DNA from: Glaciozyma antarctica PI12
Lineage: Eukaryota; Basidiomycota; Microbotryomycetes; Kriegeriales; Camptobasidiaceae
Direction of reading: 5' to 3'
Assembly (NCBI GenBank): GCA_002917775.1
Contig: KZ627158.1
Coordinates: 16,745 to 80,744, forward strand
DNA: 64,000 nt
Part shown: piece after piece, positions 33,244 through 43,876 of the stretch
How the letters are laid out: every line of letters begins with the position of its first letter
How positions within the stretch are numbered: position 1 is the stretch's first letter
Translations under genes and position numbers: made by a program
The notes under the pieces: model-generated
Told to the model about the DNA's origin: nothing
Seen by the model: only the letters and a program-made list of their open reading frames with translations
The model's database searches: none

Positions 33244-34143
33244 CGTGGAGGAGCTGGGAGAGAGGGCGTCAGCTCGAGTTTGGGTGCGATTCTGGCGCCT
33301 GTTTGGCTGAGCTTGAAGCAGCTTAACATCCTCCTCTCCAGCCAGCAGGCCAGGCTGGCGAAGCTCCAGCCCGACTCCTGAAGTGCTGGCGAGTCTTCAG
33401 CTGCCTCTGACCTCCCCTCCCTCGCTCGCCCAGCACCTTCCCTGAGGATCCAGAGACTTGACTCCTCCTCCAGCAGTCTTAGTCACCTCCCCCTACCCAC
33501 AGCCTCTCGCTCCCCACCGTTAGCTGCCCCTCTTCCCTCCAGCTCCCCTCCTGCTCCGCGAAGCTCCCTCTCCCGTCTAGGATCCCACTCCTTGGCGGGT
33601 GCACGTGCGTAGACGTTTGAGACTCACCTGGTGGTGTGGACGGCTGGGTACGACCTTGGTGTTGTCGACTGAGGAGCGAGTCCTTCGGGGAGAAATTTGG
33701 TTTGGCTTGGTCTGGCCGTGGGAACTCTCGCTGCCGAACCTTCCCCCCAAGAAACGACCAGCGCGCGCCCAAAAACGACCTCCGGGGCGAAACTTTCGTT
33801 TCCAGTCTTTTGAGGGGGAGTTCGAGGATCTGCTACCACAGCTGAGCAGAGCTGAGAAGGGATGCGAAGCAATTTGAAGGAAATACGAGGAAAGACGAGG
33901 CAATCCGATGCTCTCGACTTCTCCAGACGCCCACATCGCGCACGCCTCTTCCGCCTTTTCTCTCCACTTCAGTAACCTGCGCGTTCCGCCAGCGTCTTAC
34001 CCAGCCGTATTCCAGTTCCAGGCTCTCTTTCGCAGACTCTCTCCGTTGTGGTCCGTGGAAGACTCAGGCAAATCAGGGCAAGTCCATTACCGCTCGCCTA
34101 CAACCCACGATCCCACTACTCTCCCACCCCCCTGCAAAATCAC
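33244..34143. other. Spacer upstream of DBP10, up to the assembly gap
   Basis: 900 nt between the DBP10 start and the N-run. It presumably includes the DBP10 promoter. Frames on either strand read as low-complexity text with no recognisable protein. Isolated Ns begin at 34144. Confidence 0.5.
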
Positions 34144-34498
34144 NCCNCCNCCCCCAATCNCGAACCCTTTTTTGAAGGGGGNCAAACCAANAAAANNNNN
34201 NNNNNNNNNNNNNNNNNNNNNNNNNNNNNNNNNNNNNNNNNNNNNNNNNNNNNNNNNNNNNNNNNNNNNNNNNNNNNNNNNNNNNNNNNNNNNNNNNNNN
34301 NNNNNNNNNNNNNNNNNNNNNNNNNNNNNNNNNNNNNNNNNNNNNNNNNNNNNNNNNNNNNNNNNNNNNNNNNNNNNNNNNNNNNNNNNNNNNNNNNNNN
34401 NNNNNNNNNNNNNNNNNNNNNNNNNNNNNNNNNNNNNNNNNNNNNNNNNNNNNNNNNNNNNNNNNNNNNNNNNNNNNNNNNNNNNNNNNNNNNNNNNN
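34144..34498. other. Assembly gap with scattered ambiguous bases
   Basis: Single Ns at 34144, 34147, 34150, 34160, 34182 and 34191 precede a solid N-run from 34196 to 34498. Flanking calls are therefore low quality, which bears on the frame problems of the gene to its right. Confidence 0.98.
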
Positions 34499-36449
34499 AA
34501 TGGCGATGTACTCGACGCCGTGCTCGTCGAGGATCTCGAGGACTGCGCGCTCGATGGGTCCTCCCGATGCCGCTCCGTGAATGCCGAAGCCGCCTTGCCC
34601 GCCCTTGTAGTCCTTTCCGAAGACGATGATCTTCGGGAGATCGAAGCTGTTGGCGATATCTTTGAAGGAGACCTGCTGCAGCTCAAGCTGGGGTCGAGAC
34701 TTGGTCGGCGATGGCGGCGCGTTGCTGGAGCAAGTGACGTCGCTGCGTTGGCATGATCAGCGCAAGTCCGAGCTCTAGTTATTAGAAGCTCACTGTCGGT
34801 GCCGGAGAATGAAGGAGCGTCGTCCTGAGTTGGTGCGGAGATTCGAGAGGAGGATGCGGAGGGAGGACGGGCGGCAGCTGGCGTACTATCGACGGAATGG
34901 GCGGGAGAGGTCGACGAGGAAGTCGCGGGCGAGCTGAGAGGAGGAGCAGAGTTCCCGTTCGGTTCTGTAGAAAAGCAGAGAATGAGCGTCGTCCCCTCTT
35001 CCGAAGTCCGCAAGCTCACCAAATAACCACCCCGCAACGTCAAGCACCTCCCGAGCGATCTGTTTGCCGAAAGCGGCTCGCTTGCGTTGAAGAGCGGCGA
35101 CGCGAGCGCGCTCCTTCCTCGTGAGCCTGAAGTAGCCCTGGAGCTCCCTCACTCCTCGCCCGACCTCCGCCTGCATCGCCGCTTGACGGGCTCTGCTTCG
35201 TGCATAGACGCGCTGGACTTGTCGGTCGAGCTCATGAAGTCCTTGACGCCTGACGAGGACGCGACGCTCGACTCCGTTCCCCGCAGCGTCGCAGGTCTTG
35301 ACGCGCCCTGCGATCGGGCAGACTTGTCCTCGATCCAAGGAGAGGATAGAGCTGAGTGCGACGGAGTGCGCGATGTCGCTAGAAGAGTGAGGGAGGCGGT
35401 CTTGAGCGGCAAAGTCGTCCAGCTTGAGTGTCGGCAGGGCGTCCTCGAGCGGCGTCACCTTCGACCGGTCCCGGAACTCCCTGAACGAAGTCGACGCTCC
35501 TCCGAGCTTCTCGAGGGCCTCGACGAAGGAGTCCAGTTGACCGGCATGGAGCCTCGCCCGAGCTCCCTCGACGACCTGCTCCGCGACGCGCGACCTCGAG
35601 AAGTCCTTCACCTCGACGGGTAGGCCTCCCTTGGTAAACCCGCTACGCTTGACCGACTGAATCTTCTCCATCGGGCGCTTCTCGAACCGATCTCCGGACG
35701 CCGTTCGTTGCGCTCCTTGTCCCGGCGTCGATTCGGCGATCCTTGACCGTGACGACGACGACGTCGCTCGCTCGCGCATCGGACGTGCTTTCCTGCTCGC
35801 CGTCGCGCGCATCCGGTGCCGCTCGACGCAGGCGCGCGTGAAGGTCGAAGGAGAGCGAGATGGGCGACCCCACCGTTTTTTTGGTCGCGTTGTCGAAGGA
35901 GAACGAGGTTGGCGCCTTGAAGCCGTCGATTCAGGGGAGCTCTAGGGCGTTTGTGTCGTGGGTGAGGACGGCGGCCGCAAATCGTTTCGCCTTTGCCGCA
36001 GACCTCGGAACGATGACATCGAAGGAGTAGGCGTCCTTTGGCGTGTGTTGGAGGACGAGAGGGGGCCGCTCCGAGTGCTTGAGGACGAGGTTGGGTGCCA
36101 CCTTGACGCGAGGAACGACCTTGACCTTGTCGGCGATGCGGTGGGCCCGATCCTTGGCGATCCACATCCTCCGCTGGGGCCAGTACGCCTTGTCGAAACG
36201 CCTCGCCCAGCGATTAATCGTGGGATCCTCCCAGCCCTTGAAGAAGACTCCAGCGTCCCGCATCTTCTTCATCTCCGCCTGCATATCTCCCGGGTGGGTT
36301 AGGGTTAGGAGTGTCGACCCCGATCTCAGGCTCCAGCGGGGAGCAAAACCTGCGAGCGCCCTCACTTCTCTTCTTACATAGCCAGAGCTGATGGTCGACG
36401 ACCTTGCAGAGGCGCTCGCGGTCTCATTTCGCGCCAGAGGGCGACGCAC
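34499..36449 (-). CDS. Unidentified protein, 3' end lost in the gap, frame broken
   Basis: I do not recognise this gene. A minus-strand start at 36449 gives a basic, Ser/Arg-rich leader (MRRPLARNETASASARSSTI) that could be mitochondrial, then MKKMRDAGVFFKGWEDPTIN, RFDKAYWPQRRMWIAKDRAH and YSFDVIVPRSAAKAKRFAAA. TGA at 35933-35931 interrupts, but the frame continues protein-like (IDGFKAPTSFSFDNATKKTV, SPISLSFDLHARLRRA). From about 35790 a shifted frame carries on (RSGFTKGGLPVEVKDFSRSR, LHAGQLDSFVEALEKLGG) into a helical Arg/Gln-rich stretch (LTRKERARVAALQRKRAAFG). An intron near 34965 leads to a Ser/Pro linker. Next to the gap there is compact domain text (FDLPKIIVFGKDYKGGQGGF, VLEILDEHGVEYIAI). 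It could be one gene or two. Damage probably reflects poor sequence near the gap. Confidence 0.45.
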
Positions 36450-36728
36450 GGGCCGGCACGGTGAGCCTGCTCCTCGCTGCGAAGCACGCTCTCAGTCGCT
36501 GACATTGCAGCTCTCAGGCGCCATGGTGGTCTCCCTTCAGCCCAATAAGCGTTATCGGGGTCGGGCTTCTATAACTCCTTCAGTGCTCCCGCGTAGGTGC
36601 GACTTGGCGTCGGCGCGCGTTTCGGTCAAGGTAGGTCTGCTCCTCTTGTAATCCCGGACTGCTCTGGCCCTCGCTGATGCTTCGCCTTTGCAGCTACGTT
36701 CGTGTCAAGGCCACCTTAAGCGAGTTCG

Positions 36729-39700
36729 TCAAGATGCCATTGCAGTTGCGAAGACCTCGAATCCAATCCCGACCAGTGCGATCTTCCATCTCTCGCTCCT
36801 CTCGCGCACCACGTCCATGGCAGAGCAATCCGCCACGCTCGTGAGGACGCTTTCGACCAGCTTCAAACCATCTCCCGATAGGGAGTAGAGGTTTAGGCGC
36901 TGATCGACCGAGGAGGAGGCGAGAAGCGTGGGCGTGAGGAAGGCGAGGCCTGCGATGACGAGTCAGTCGGTTCAAGATTTGTAGCTGGCGTAGCGGACCT
37001 TGTATAGTAGAGGAGTGGGCGAAAAGAAGGGATTTGAGAGCGTCTCGAGATGAGAGCACGAGCTTCTCGTTCGCGAACGACGTGCCGAAGTGGTGGAGAG
37101 CAACGGCGTTGTCGTCGCCGGCCGTGGCGATTGCCAAGGTTCTCGACTCCGCTGCAGGTCCAGTTAGCTAACTGACTCTGCTGGGAGAAGCAGGACGCAC
37201 GATCATAGCAGGCATCGAGGCCGTTGACGCCCGACTGGTGAGATGTAAAGGTGATGACGGGCGGATCAAGCAGCAGCGAAAACGTCTCGCTGGTGGAGCG
37301 GCCGTCAGAAGTGGCGAGTGCGCTTCAGGTCGCAAGTTAGAGTGGTCTCGACGATGCAAAAAAGGAGAGCGGCACGAACGAGCGCACGGAAGCAGTCAGA
37401 TCCCACACGGCAACCCTGTAGTCGTAAATCAGCACCGCGCGCGAAGCATGATAGATCAAGCAACTCACAGCCCATCCGAAGCTCCAGAAAGGACCCAGGA
37501 CCGCAGTCCAGCGGTCGTCTCGACCCGAAGAAGCCGCACCGTCAGGATGCACTTAGTGTGCTCGGCTTTCGAAGCCAGAAAGGCAAAGCTACGCTCGCTA
37601 TCGTCGTAGAGCCAACTCTGCGACAGCAGGACGTTAAGAAAGGAGGTGGAGCAAGGCGGAAAGACGCACCCTCAGCACTCCGTCCGAGCAGCCAGCAACG
37701 ACAAGATGGAGCCCTCGCTCCTTATCGACCACCTCGGCGGCCATATCCATCAAGCGAATCTCCCCTCCCTCCGTAACCGACACGCTATCTCCCGCAGAAA
37801 GAACTCGTAGAGCGACCTGTGGCTCGACTTCTCGCGCTTTTCCTTTCCGAGACGGAGCGAGTCGTGAGGTCGAAGCTGTCGGCGTGACCTGCCATGCGCG
37901 GATCGTCTCACGGGCACCGGACGCAAAGGCGAAGAGGCCGCTCGAGGATTCGGACCAAGCGACGGACTTGAGGGCGCCTTCGAGAGTTGAATCGGAGAAG
38001 AGAGTTCTGGGCTCGTTTGAGGCGTTCACTGGCGTGCGAAGGAGGTCAGTGAGTCGGTCGAGAAGCTCGCGGTTGTGAGCTGACGCTGAGAGATGCGGAA
38101 TGAGGCGTTCTCTGCGCCAGTGGCAATGAGGGTCGCCTGCTCGCCGTTCTCGAGGTTGATTTGGTGGAACTTAACGCAGCGGATCTCGCGACCGTGGAAG
38201 CCTGGCAGTACGACTGGTGGAGGCGGATTGAGCGTCGAAGGCATGGTCGATTGTCGATGTATCTGGGGGAGACAGAGCTCAGCATAGGGTTGCGCTACAA
38301 GCGACGAGGACCGACCTTTTCACCGAGGAGACGGAAGTAGTGAACGCCGCCGAGGCCATCTTGAACGAGCTGTCTCGTGTTCCTGACCCCAGGACTGACG
38401 AGCGAGAGGACCTGCACCGTGGTCAGCAGTACGAAAGAATCGCGCAGGGCGGAGAACGAACCTCGTCGCCTCGAGGATTCAGAACCAGCGCTCGCGCGTC
38501 GACGAGAGCGAGGTACGTTCTCGCAGAGCCGTGCGACCCCTCCAATATCTGCAAAAGCGATCAAAAGAGCACTTCCAACTCAGCTACCGAACGTACCTGC
38601 TCCAACCGACCCCGCGTAATCCGTGCGCGATCGACCGTCTCCAGACTCCAAACCCCATTCTCCTTCTCCAGCCAATGCTTTGCGCGGAAGCCGTCCCGTC
38701 CGACCGTCTCAAGCTCCATTCGTGCATCCGTGTCCTCGCCGACCTGAACATCGGAGATTGCGTCCTTGTGGAGCACGCTCGTCGCCAACACGGTGCCAGA
38801 GGAGATCTCAACGACGACGAGCTGGCCGGCTTCGGTGCCGTAGAGAAGGGAGAGTCGATCAGAGCTGAGCCTGCAAGCTGTGAGGACTGAGTCGTTCAGT
38901 TTGATAGAGGAGACGGTATCGGCGGAGAGCTGCGAAGGGGATCAGCCTTTGAACTGGCGGCGAAGGGAATGAGACTACGTACGATGTCCGACTCGCCAGC
39001 TTCGAGAAATACGATTCGTCTCTCACGGCGATCGTACACCAACAGTTTGTCGCCATCTAGCTCGACACTCGCAGCGCAGATCCCCGTCTCTCGCTCCGCG
39101 ACCTCCCCATTCCGTAAATCAATGCGAGCGACAGTGCCTCGACTGGAGAAGATCCATGCGGTTTCGAGGTTGCTGACGATGGTGGGAGAGCGGAACGAGG
39201 CAGAGGAGAGGTGGAGCGTCTTGAGCGGTGTCGGAGGTGCGGCGCGCCCGAGTAGGGAGAGAAGGATGGATCTGAGCTGGCCATTAGCGACGTCTCCTGA
39301 ATGAGAGGTTGAGACGGACCCGTCGGTGAGGATGAAAATAACGCGCTGCATGCCATTTGGAAGTGCGAAGACCGAAAACGCCTTGATTCCGCCAATGTTG
39401 CCGAAATGTAGGTCTGCGAGTGTCTTCAGTCGAGGCGAAGCGAGTGCGTTACCGCGCGACTGACCTTCTGAAGTGATCGTAGAAGTACCGTCGGCTGAGA
39501 CAACCCAACTCCTGATCCCTCCATCTGCTCCTCCCGTCACGACGACCGAACCACCATCCTCCATCAAGCAGCTCGAAACGCTCCACATGCTCCTCCCGTC
39601 ATGCCCGTGCGCAAAAGTCTGAAGGATCTTGTGCTTGTTGTTGCTGATCTCCGGAACGCCCCAAACAATCGCCTTCATGTCCTGCAAACCCCCATTAGAT

Positions 39701-40728
39701 CAGCAAAATCCTTCGCCGAGGGAACAAAAACGCACCTCCGCGACCGAAACGACCTGCACTTCGCTAATCCACCTCACGCGCCAGATACGCCCTTCGTGGC
39801 CCCACATCCTCCTGCAGGAGCCGCCCGCGAGGTTCCAGATGAACACCGCGCGATCGTCGCTGACGCTCGCGAGTTGCTGGCCCGAAGGAGAGAAGGCGAG
39901 GTTGAATACGCCGCCCTGCACGCCTCGAATGAGTAAGAGTGGAGATAAGTGAGGGGGGACGTACATTGTGGCCGAGCAGTTTCGTAGGCTCTGCAGCGAC
40001 ATTCGAGTCCGTTGCGAGCTTCCAGAGAAGGATGTCGCCCAGCATACTTCCTCCCGCTAAAACCACCTCATCTAAGGTCTCGTAGTGCTGCTTTGAGAAG
40101 GTTGCACACCAGAGCAGTGGGCGTAAAGGGGAGTCGAGGACGCCGCTCAGGATCGGAGTTGCGGAGGTGCCGTAGGTGTAGGTGAGAAGCGAGTTGTGCG
40201 CCGTGATGAAGAGGACTTGATCGTTCTGCCCCACGTGTTAGTATCGCGTATTCGTATCACAGCGGAGGGACAGCGTACGGAGAGGAAGGCTGCGTCGTGG
40301 ATCCAGTCGGCGAGAGCGAGCCGGTGCAAGATGACGAGCTCTGCGGTGGCCAGTCTGTGTGCGCCACATGTTAGCTCGACACAGAAACGTCCCAAAGACG
40401 CGTACGCACCCGTCACCTCGCCCAGCAGCTCCACAAGCGAGCTCGACAAGCACAAGCTCCTTCCCTCCCAGCACGAGCACTCTCCAGCTCTCCCTAGCTC
40501 CCGCAGCCGGTTTCACAGCAATCCTATGAACCCTCTCCCGCTCCAGCACTCGCCATTCCCGTTTAGGCGCGTCCTTTCCCCCGGCGCGCGCGTCCAGAGA
40601 GGTCAGGAGTTTAGGGAGATTGAGGAGCCGGCGAGGAGGAGAGATGGGGTGAGGAAGGCGAGGGCGTGGATGGGCGTGGTCTTTCCTAGGCTTACGAGCT
40701 TGTTGCTGAGCTCGGAGCTGAGGGCCAT
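36729..40728 (-). CDS. WD40-repeat protein WDR6/RTT10 (TRM734-like)
   Basis: In yeast this protein (Rtt10/Trm734) partners the Trm7 methyltransferase for 2'-O-methylation of tRNA position 34; it also influences endosomal recycling. Start ATG 40728 (MALSSELSNKLVSLGKTTPI, then HALAFLTPSLLLAGSSISL). Repeats follow through many exons: GGVFNLAFSPSGQQLASVSD, DRAVFIWNLAGGSCRRMWGH, GRIWRVRWISEVQVVSVAED, MWSVSSCLMEDGGSVVVTGG, WVVSADGTSTI, GFHGREIRCVKFHQINLENG, GARETIRAWQVTP and, at the end, LAFLTPTLLASSSVDQRLNL and MDVVRERSERWKIALVGIGF, TGA 36731-36729. About 1000 residues, the family size. The start frame hits TGA at 40605-40603 while conserved text resumes one frame over (KREWRVLERERVHRIAVK), so a one-base indel is likely near 40610-40625. 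Confidence 0.83.
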
Positions 40729-41370
40729 TCCCGAGCGCGAGGGGTGGAGGAGAGAGAGGTTCGCTCCTACCCCTTTGCTTCATGCCGTCACCTCGCCATC
40801 GCCGCGCCTTCTCCGTCCTCAGGGGAGATCCGAAGCTGGAGTTTCAGATGTGCGCCAACTGTCCAGGACGTCCGCTCGACCCGGACCGCTCGAACTCCGC
40901 CTGCTCAAAAGCTCCGCTCGTTCTCAGGTTGCGCCTTGCTTTGTCGTTCTCGGGGAGTGAGTGAGGTCTCCTGGCAACGGTAAGCGTACTGAAGATGTAC
41001 TAGGAGGCTGGGACGCGGTAGGAAGTACTATGGCACGAGTCGGAGAGCAGCTTGGGGGCAGGACCAGGAGGAGGAGAGCTGATGTTGGCCGCTTCGTCTG
41101 CGCAGAGCTTGGAGCCGTACACTGCGTGTAACAGAACTGCTGGAGTACATCTGCTCTCTGACTTGACGTGCGTTGGGCGTCAGTTGCTGCTGAACGATCC
41201 CCGCGATCGCGAACGCTTTGTTCGACTCCCCCTTCGCGTTGCTGCTCTTCCGTCGAGTGGGGTATTCCCTTCGCGGGACGACCGTAGCGTTCTCTTCTTG
41301 CTCCCGCGTGCCTCTACCCGCTCCCACCTTCTCCTCTCCTCCTTCCGAGCTCATTCCAAGTTACTTCGCA
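40729..41370. promoter_or_regulatory. Upstream region of WDR6-like gene
   Basis: About 640 nt left of the possible pseudogene at 41371; it should contain the WDR6 promoter. No gene seen. Confidence 0.45.
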
Positions 41371-41869
41371 ATGTCGATCTCCTGCCTACATGCTGAGATC
41401 GTATCCCTCGTCCTCGATTCCCTCCCACGAAGGCTAATATCAGCATCTCCTATGCTGGCCTTTTCCGCTGCTGTCTCATCAGCCACGCTTTCTCCACCGT
41501 GCCGAGACGAGCCCTCTCGTGCGCGATTAAATCCTTCGCACGAACACTTTCCCTCGAAAAAAGCGAAGCGGCTACCCTCCTGCTCCCAGCAAGCGTTCAC
41601 CGCCAGCCCTAAATGAACCTTCGCAACGTCGCTTGAGCTTCACCCTCACCTCGCTCGCCCTTACGACTGTACTGTCTCGCTTGTCCTTGCCGACAATCTC
41701 GCTGGACTTCCTCCTGCTCCCCTCCTGCTCCCCATCATCATCTCTTCGCCTAGCACGACATCGTCCACTCGATCTCACCCTCCAGGATTCGAAACCCCCC
41801 CTCGACCTCTTCGAAAGACTTGCGCTCGAAGACGCGCAGAGGAGGCGTGGGAGATCAAAAAAAGGGTGA
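41371..41869 (+). pseudogene. Possible F-box-like gene remnant
   Basis: ATG 41371 gives MSISCLHAEIVSLVLDSLPR, which resembles the first helix of an F-box. The frame then degrades, while a neighbouring frame reads ISHAFSTVPRRALSCAIKSF, and a third (from about 41636) reads leucine-rich text (FTLTSLALTTVLSRLSLPTI, RPLDLTLQDSKPPLDLFERL). The pieces look like one short F-box/LRR-type protein broken by indels. The evidence is weak: it lies in the 5' region of BMT5 and may instead be non-coding. Confidence 0.25.
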
Positions 41870-41924
41870 AGTTCCTTCGAGCCCGCCGCCCTCCCTCTCC
41901 GCCAACCTCTCTCGAACGACAGCA

Positions 41925-43420
41925 ATGGGAAACGGCAAGAAGAACAAGATCGGAGGAGCACCAAAGCAAAAGGGTCGTCTCGTAGCAGGTCCGCTCTCCC
42001 CCTCCTCCTTCCGCGCACAGAGCTAACTCCCCAAGCAGCTCTCGCCAACTCGCAGTTCAACGCCGCTATCCGCGCCAAAGCAGCCTCAGCAGCAGAGGAC
42101 AAGGAGGAGCGCGCCAAGGCTTCTGCAGCTGGAGCGACGCAGGCGCAGATGAAGAAGAAGCGGAAGCTCGAACGCGCGGCGGAGAGGGAGCAGGAGAAGG
42201 CGGAGGTAGCTGCTGCTGAGGCGGTGACCGAGGTGGAGCTCGTGGATGGCGAGGAGAAGAAGTTCGTGGCGTCTGAGAGCAAGGGGAAGCGTGCGAGGGA
42301 GGAGCGGGAGAGGAAGAGGGGTACGGTGCCGTATGGCCTTGGAGAGAAGATCTTGTTGGTGGGAGAAGGTGAGCTGGCGTGCCGTGCGGTGTGGAGACTG
42401 AGGAAGCTGACGGTACGACTACAGGAAACTTCTCGTTCGCACACTCGCTCCTCCTCATGAACCCTCCCGTCGTCACTCCCCATCTCCTCCTCGCGACCTC
42501 GTTCGACACTCTCGAAGCTGCACTCGCCAAATACCCCGACCTCATGCTCCACGTCAACGCGATTCGCGAGAAGGGCGCCAAGGCCATCTTTGGAGTCGAT
42601 GCGATGGATCTGAAGAAGTGCAAGGAGGTCAAGGAGGGTCGCGAGTGGGACCGAGTCGGTTTCAACTTCCCTCATGTCGGTGCGTCCACTCTCTTCCTCC
42701 ACAACCACACAACAACTCACACACGACGACGCAGGTGCCGGAATCACCGACCAAAACCGCAACGTTCGCGCCAACCAAACTCTCATCCTTCGCTTCTTCC
42801 GCTCCGTCGCCCCCTTCCTCCCCCGTGGCAAGTCCGCCTCTACCGACGTCCACAACGTCAAGAAGAAGGCCCAGCACGCGTCAGTCTGGACCTCGAAAAA
42901 GACCAACACGAACAAGAAGCGCAAGCAGGTCAACTCGGACGACGAAGCCGATCGCTGGGGACCTCTTCCTACGACCAACGAGGATGGCGAGGCCTTTTCC
43001 GACGACGAAGAGGACGAGGACGAAGCGAACGTTGCTCTCGCTCTCGCTCCTCCCCCTCCTACGACCGCCGGAACCGTTCTCGTCACCCTCCGCACCACCG
43101 CCCCTTACTCCCTCTGGTCCCTCGCACACCTCGGCACGCGCGGCTCCCTCATCGCCCCCTCCATCCTCCCCCGCCCTCTTCCCCCGACCGCTCAACCCAA
43201 TTACAAGGTCCTACGATCCTTCGATTTCCTTCCAGCGGATTACGAAGGGTACGAGCACCGCCGCACGATTGGGTTCAAGGAGGGTGTGAGCAGTGGGAAG
43301 AACGAGGATTTGAGCCTTAGTGCTCGGGAGAGGGGGGAGAAGAGGAGGGAGGAGAAGGAGGGGAAGGAGAGGGAGGAGAAGGAGGAGAGGGGGAGAAGAG
43401 TATGGGGAAGGGAGCGATGA
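41925..43420 (+). CDS. BMT5: BMT5-like 25S rRNA (uridine-N3) methyltransferase, Rossmann-like domain
   Basis: Nucleolar methyltransferase family (formerly DUF2431); yeast Bmt5 makes m3U2634 in 25S rRNA. Start ATG 41925 (MGNGKKNKIGGAPKQKGRLV). A Lys/Glu-rich nucleolar-type N-terminus (MKKKRKLERAAEREQEKAEV) is followed by GTVPYGLGEKILLVGEGNFS, the SAM-binding glycine motif split by an intron after GEG. Then LLLATSFDTLEAALAKYP, DAMDLKK, RVGFNFPHVGAGITDQNRNV, RANQTLILRFFRSVAPFL, and after an acidic insert GTVLVTLRTTAPYSLWSLAH and FDFLPADYEGYEHRRTIGFK. The printed frame ends in Glu/Arg repeats at TGA 43418-43420. A neighbouring frame gives MRTYEFELAEQGDADDLYD to TGA 43474-43476, closer to the family C-terminus, so an indel in the GA-rich tract (43320-43402) is probable. 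Confidence 0.85.
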
Positions 43421-43876
43421 GGACGTATGAGTTTGAGCTGGCGGAGCAGGGAGATGCAGACGACTTATACGATTGAGTGCGCGCGGAATGCATTGTGCCT
43501 GTTCGTTGTTCGCTGTCGTCGTCGTCCTCGTCGTCGTCGTCGCTTTGCCCTGTTCTTTCGCGTGCTCCGGTTCGTGGAGCAGGATCTTTCGAGCGAGTGA
43601 CGCCGAGGTTCAAACGGCTCAACATTCCCACGTCGTCGTTCGGTGGTGTCTCATCCAGCGGTAGCAGTACACACACACCGTACGCTTCTAGAAGATAGAA
43701 CTGGTTGCGCCGGAGTCCATGTGCCGAACGTCGTCACTCCGTGGATCTCGCTAAATCCGCCTCAGCGCCCCGCCGCCCGGGCCCACTCATCGATCTCTCT
43801 CTCCCTGCGCCAAAAAAGATTCTTCGCACTTCGTAGCTCTGTTCACCGACCCGCCGTCAGCCCCCGCACTTCAAGG
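43421..43876. other. Spacer, BMT5 3' side and sugar-transporter promoter
   Basis: 456 nt. The first about 56 nt may belong to the real BMT5 C-terminus. A (GTC)n trinucleotide run sits at about 43508-43543. The rest is presumably the transporter promoter and 5' UTR. Confidence 0.5.

Noticed and set aside
33908-34756. Long frames running through the N-gap on both strands
   Set aside because: They are open only because unknown bases were translated as X.
35087-35623. 178-codon plus-strand frame opposite the unidentified gene
   Set aside because: Lacks motifs, and the minus strand carries the better helical protein text with introns.
36391-36890. Small plus-strand gene with intron-like blocks (GTGAGCCTGC...CTGACATTGCAG; GTAGGTC...TTTGCAG)
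   Set aside because: The blocks look like introns but no frame gives conserved protein, and the last part is antisense to the well-supported WDR6 C-terminal exon.
43320-43476. Separate small gene MRTYEFELAEQGDADDLYD
   Set aside because: Better explained as the true C-terminus of BMT5 after a frame error in the GA-rich tract.
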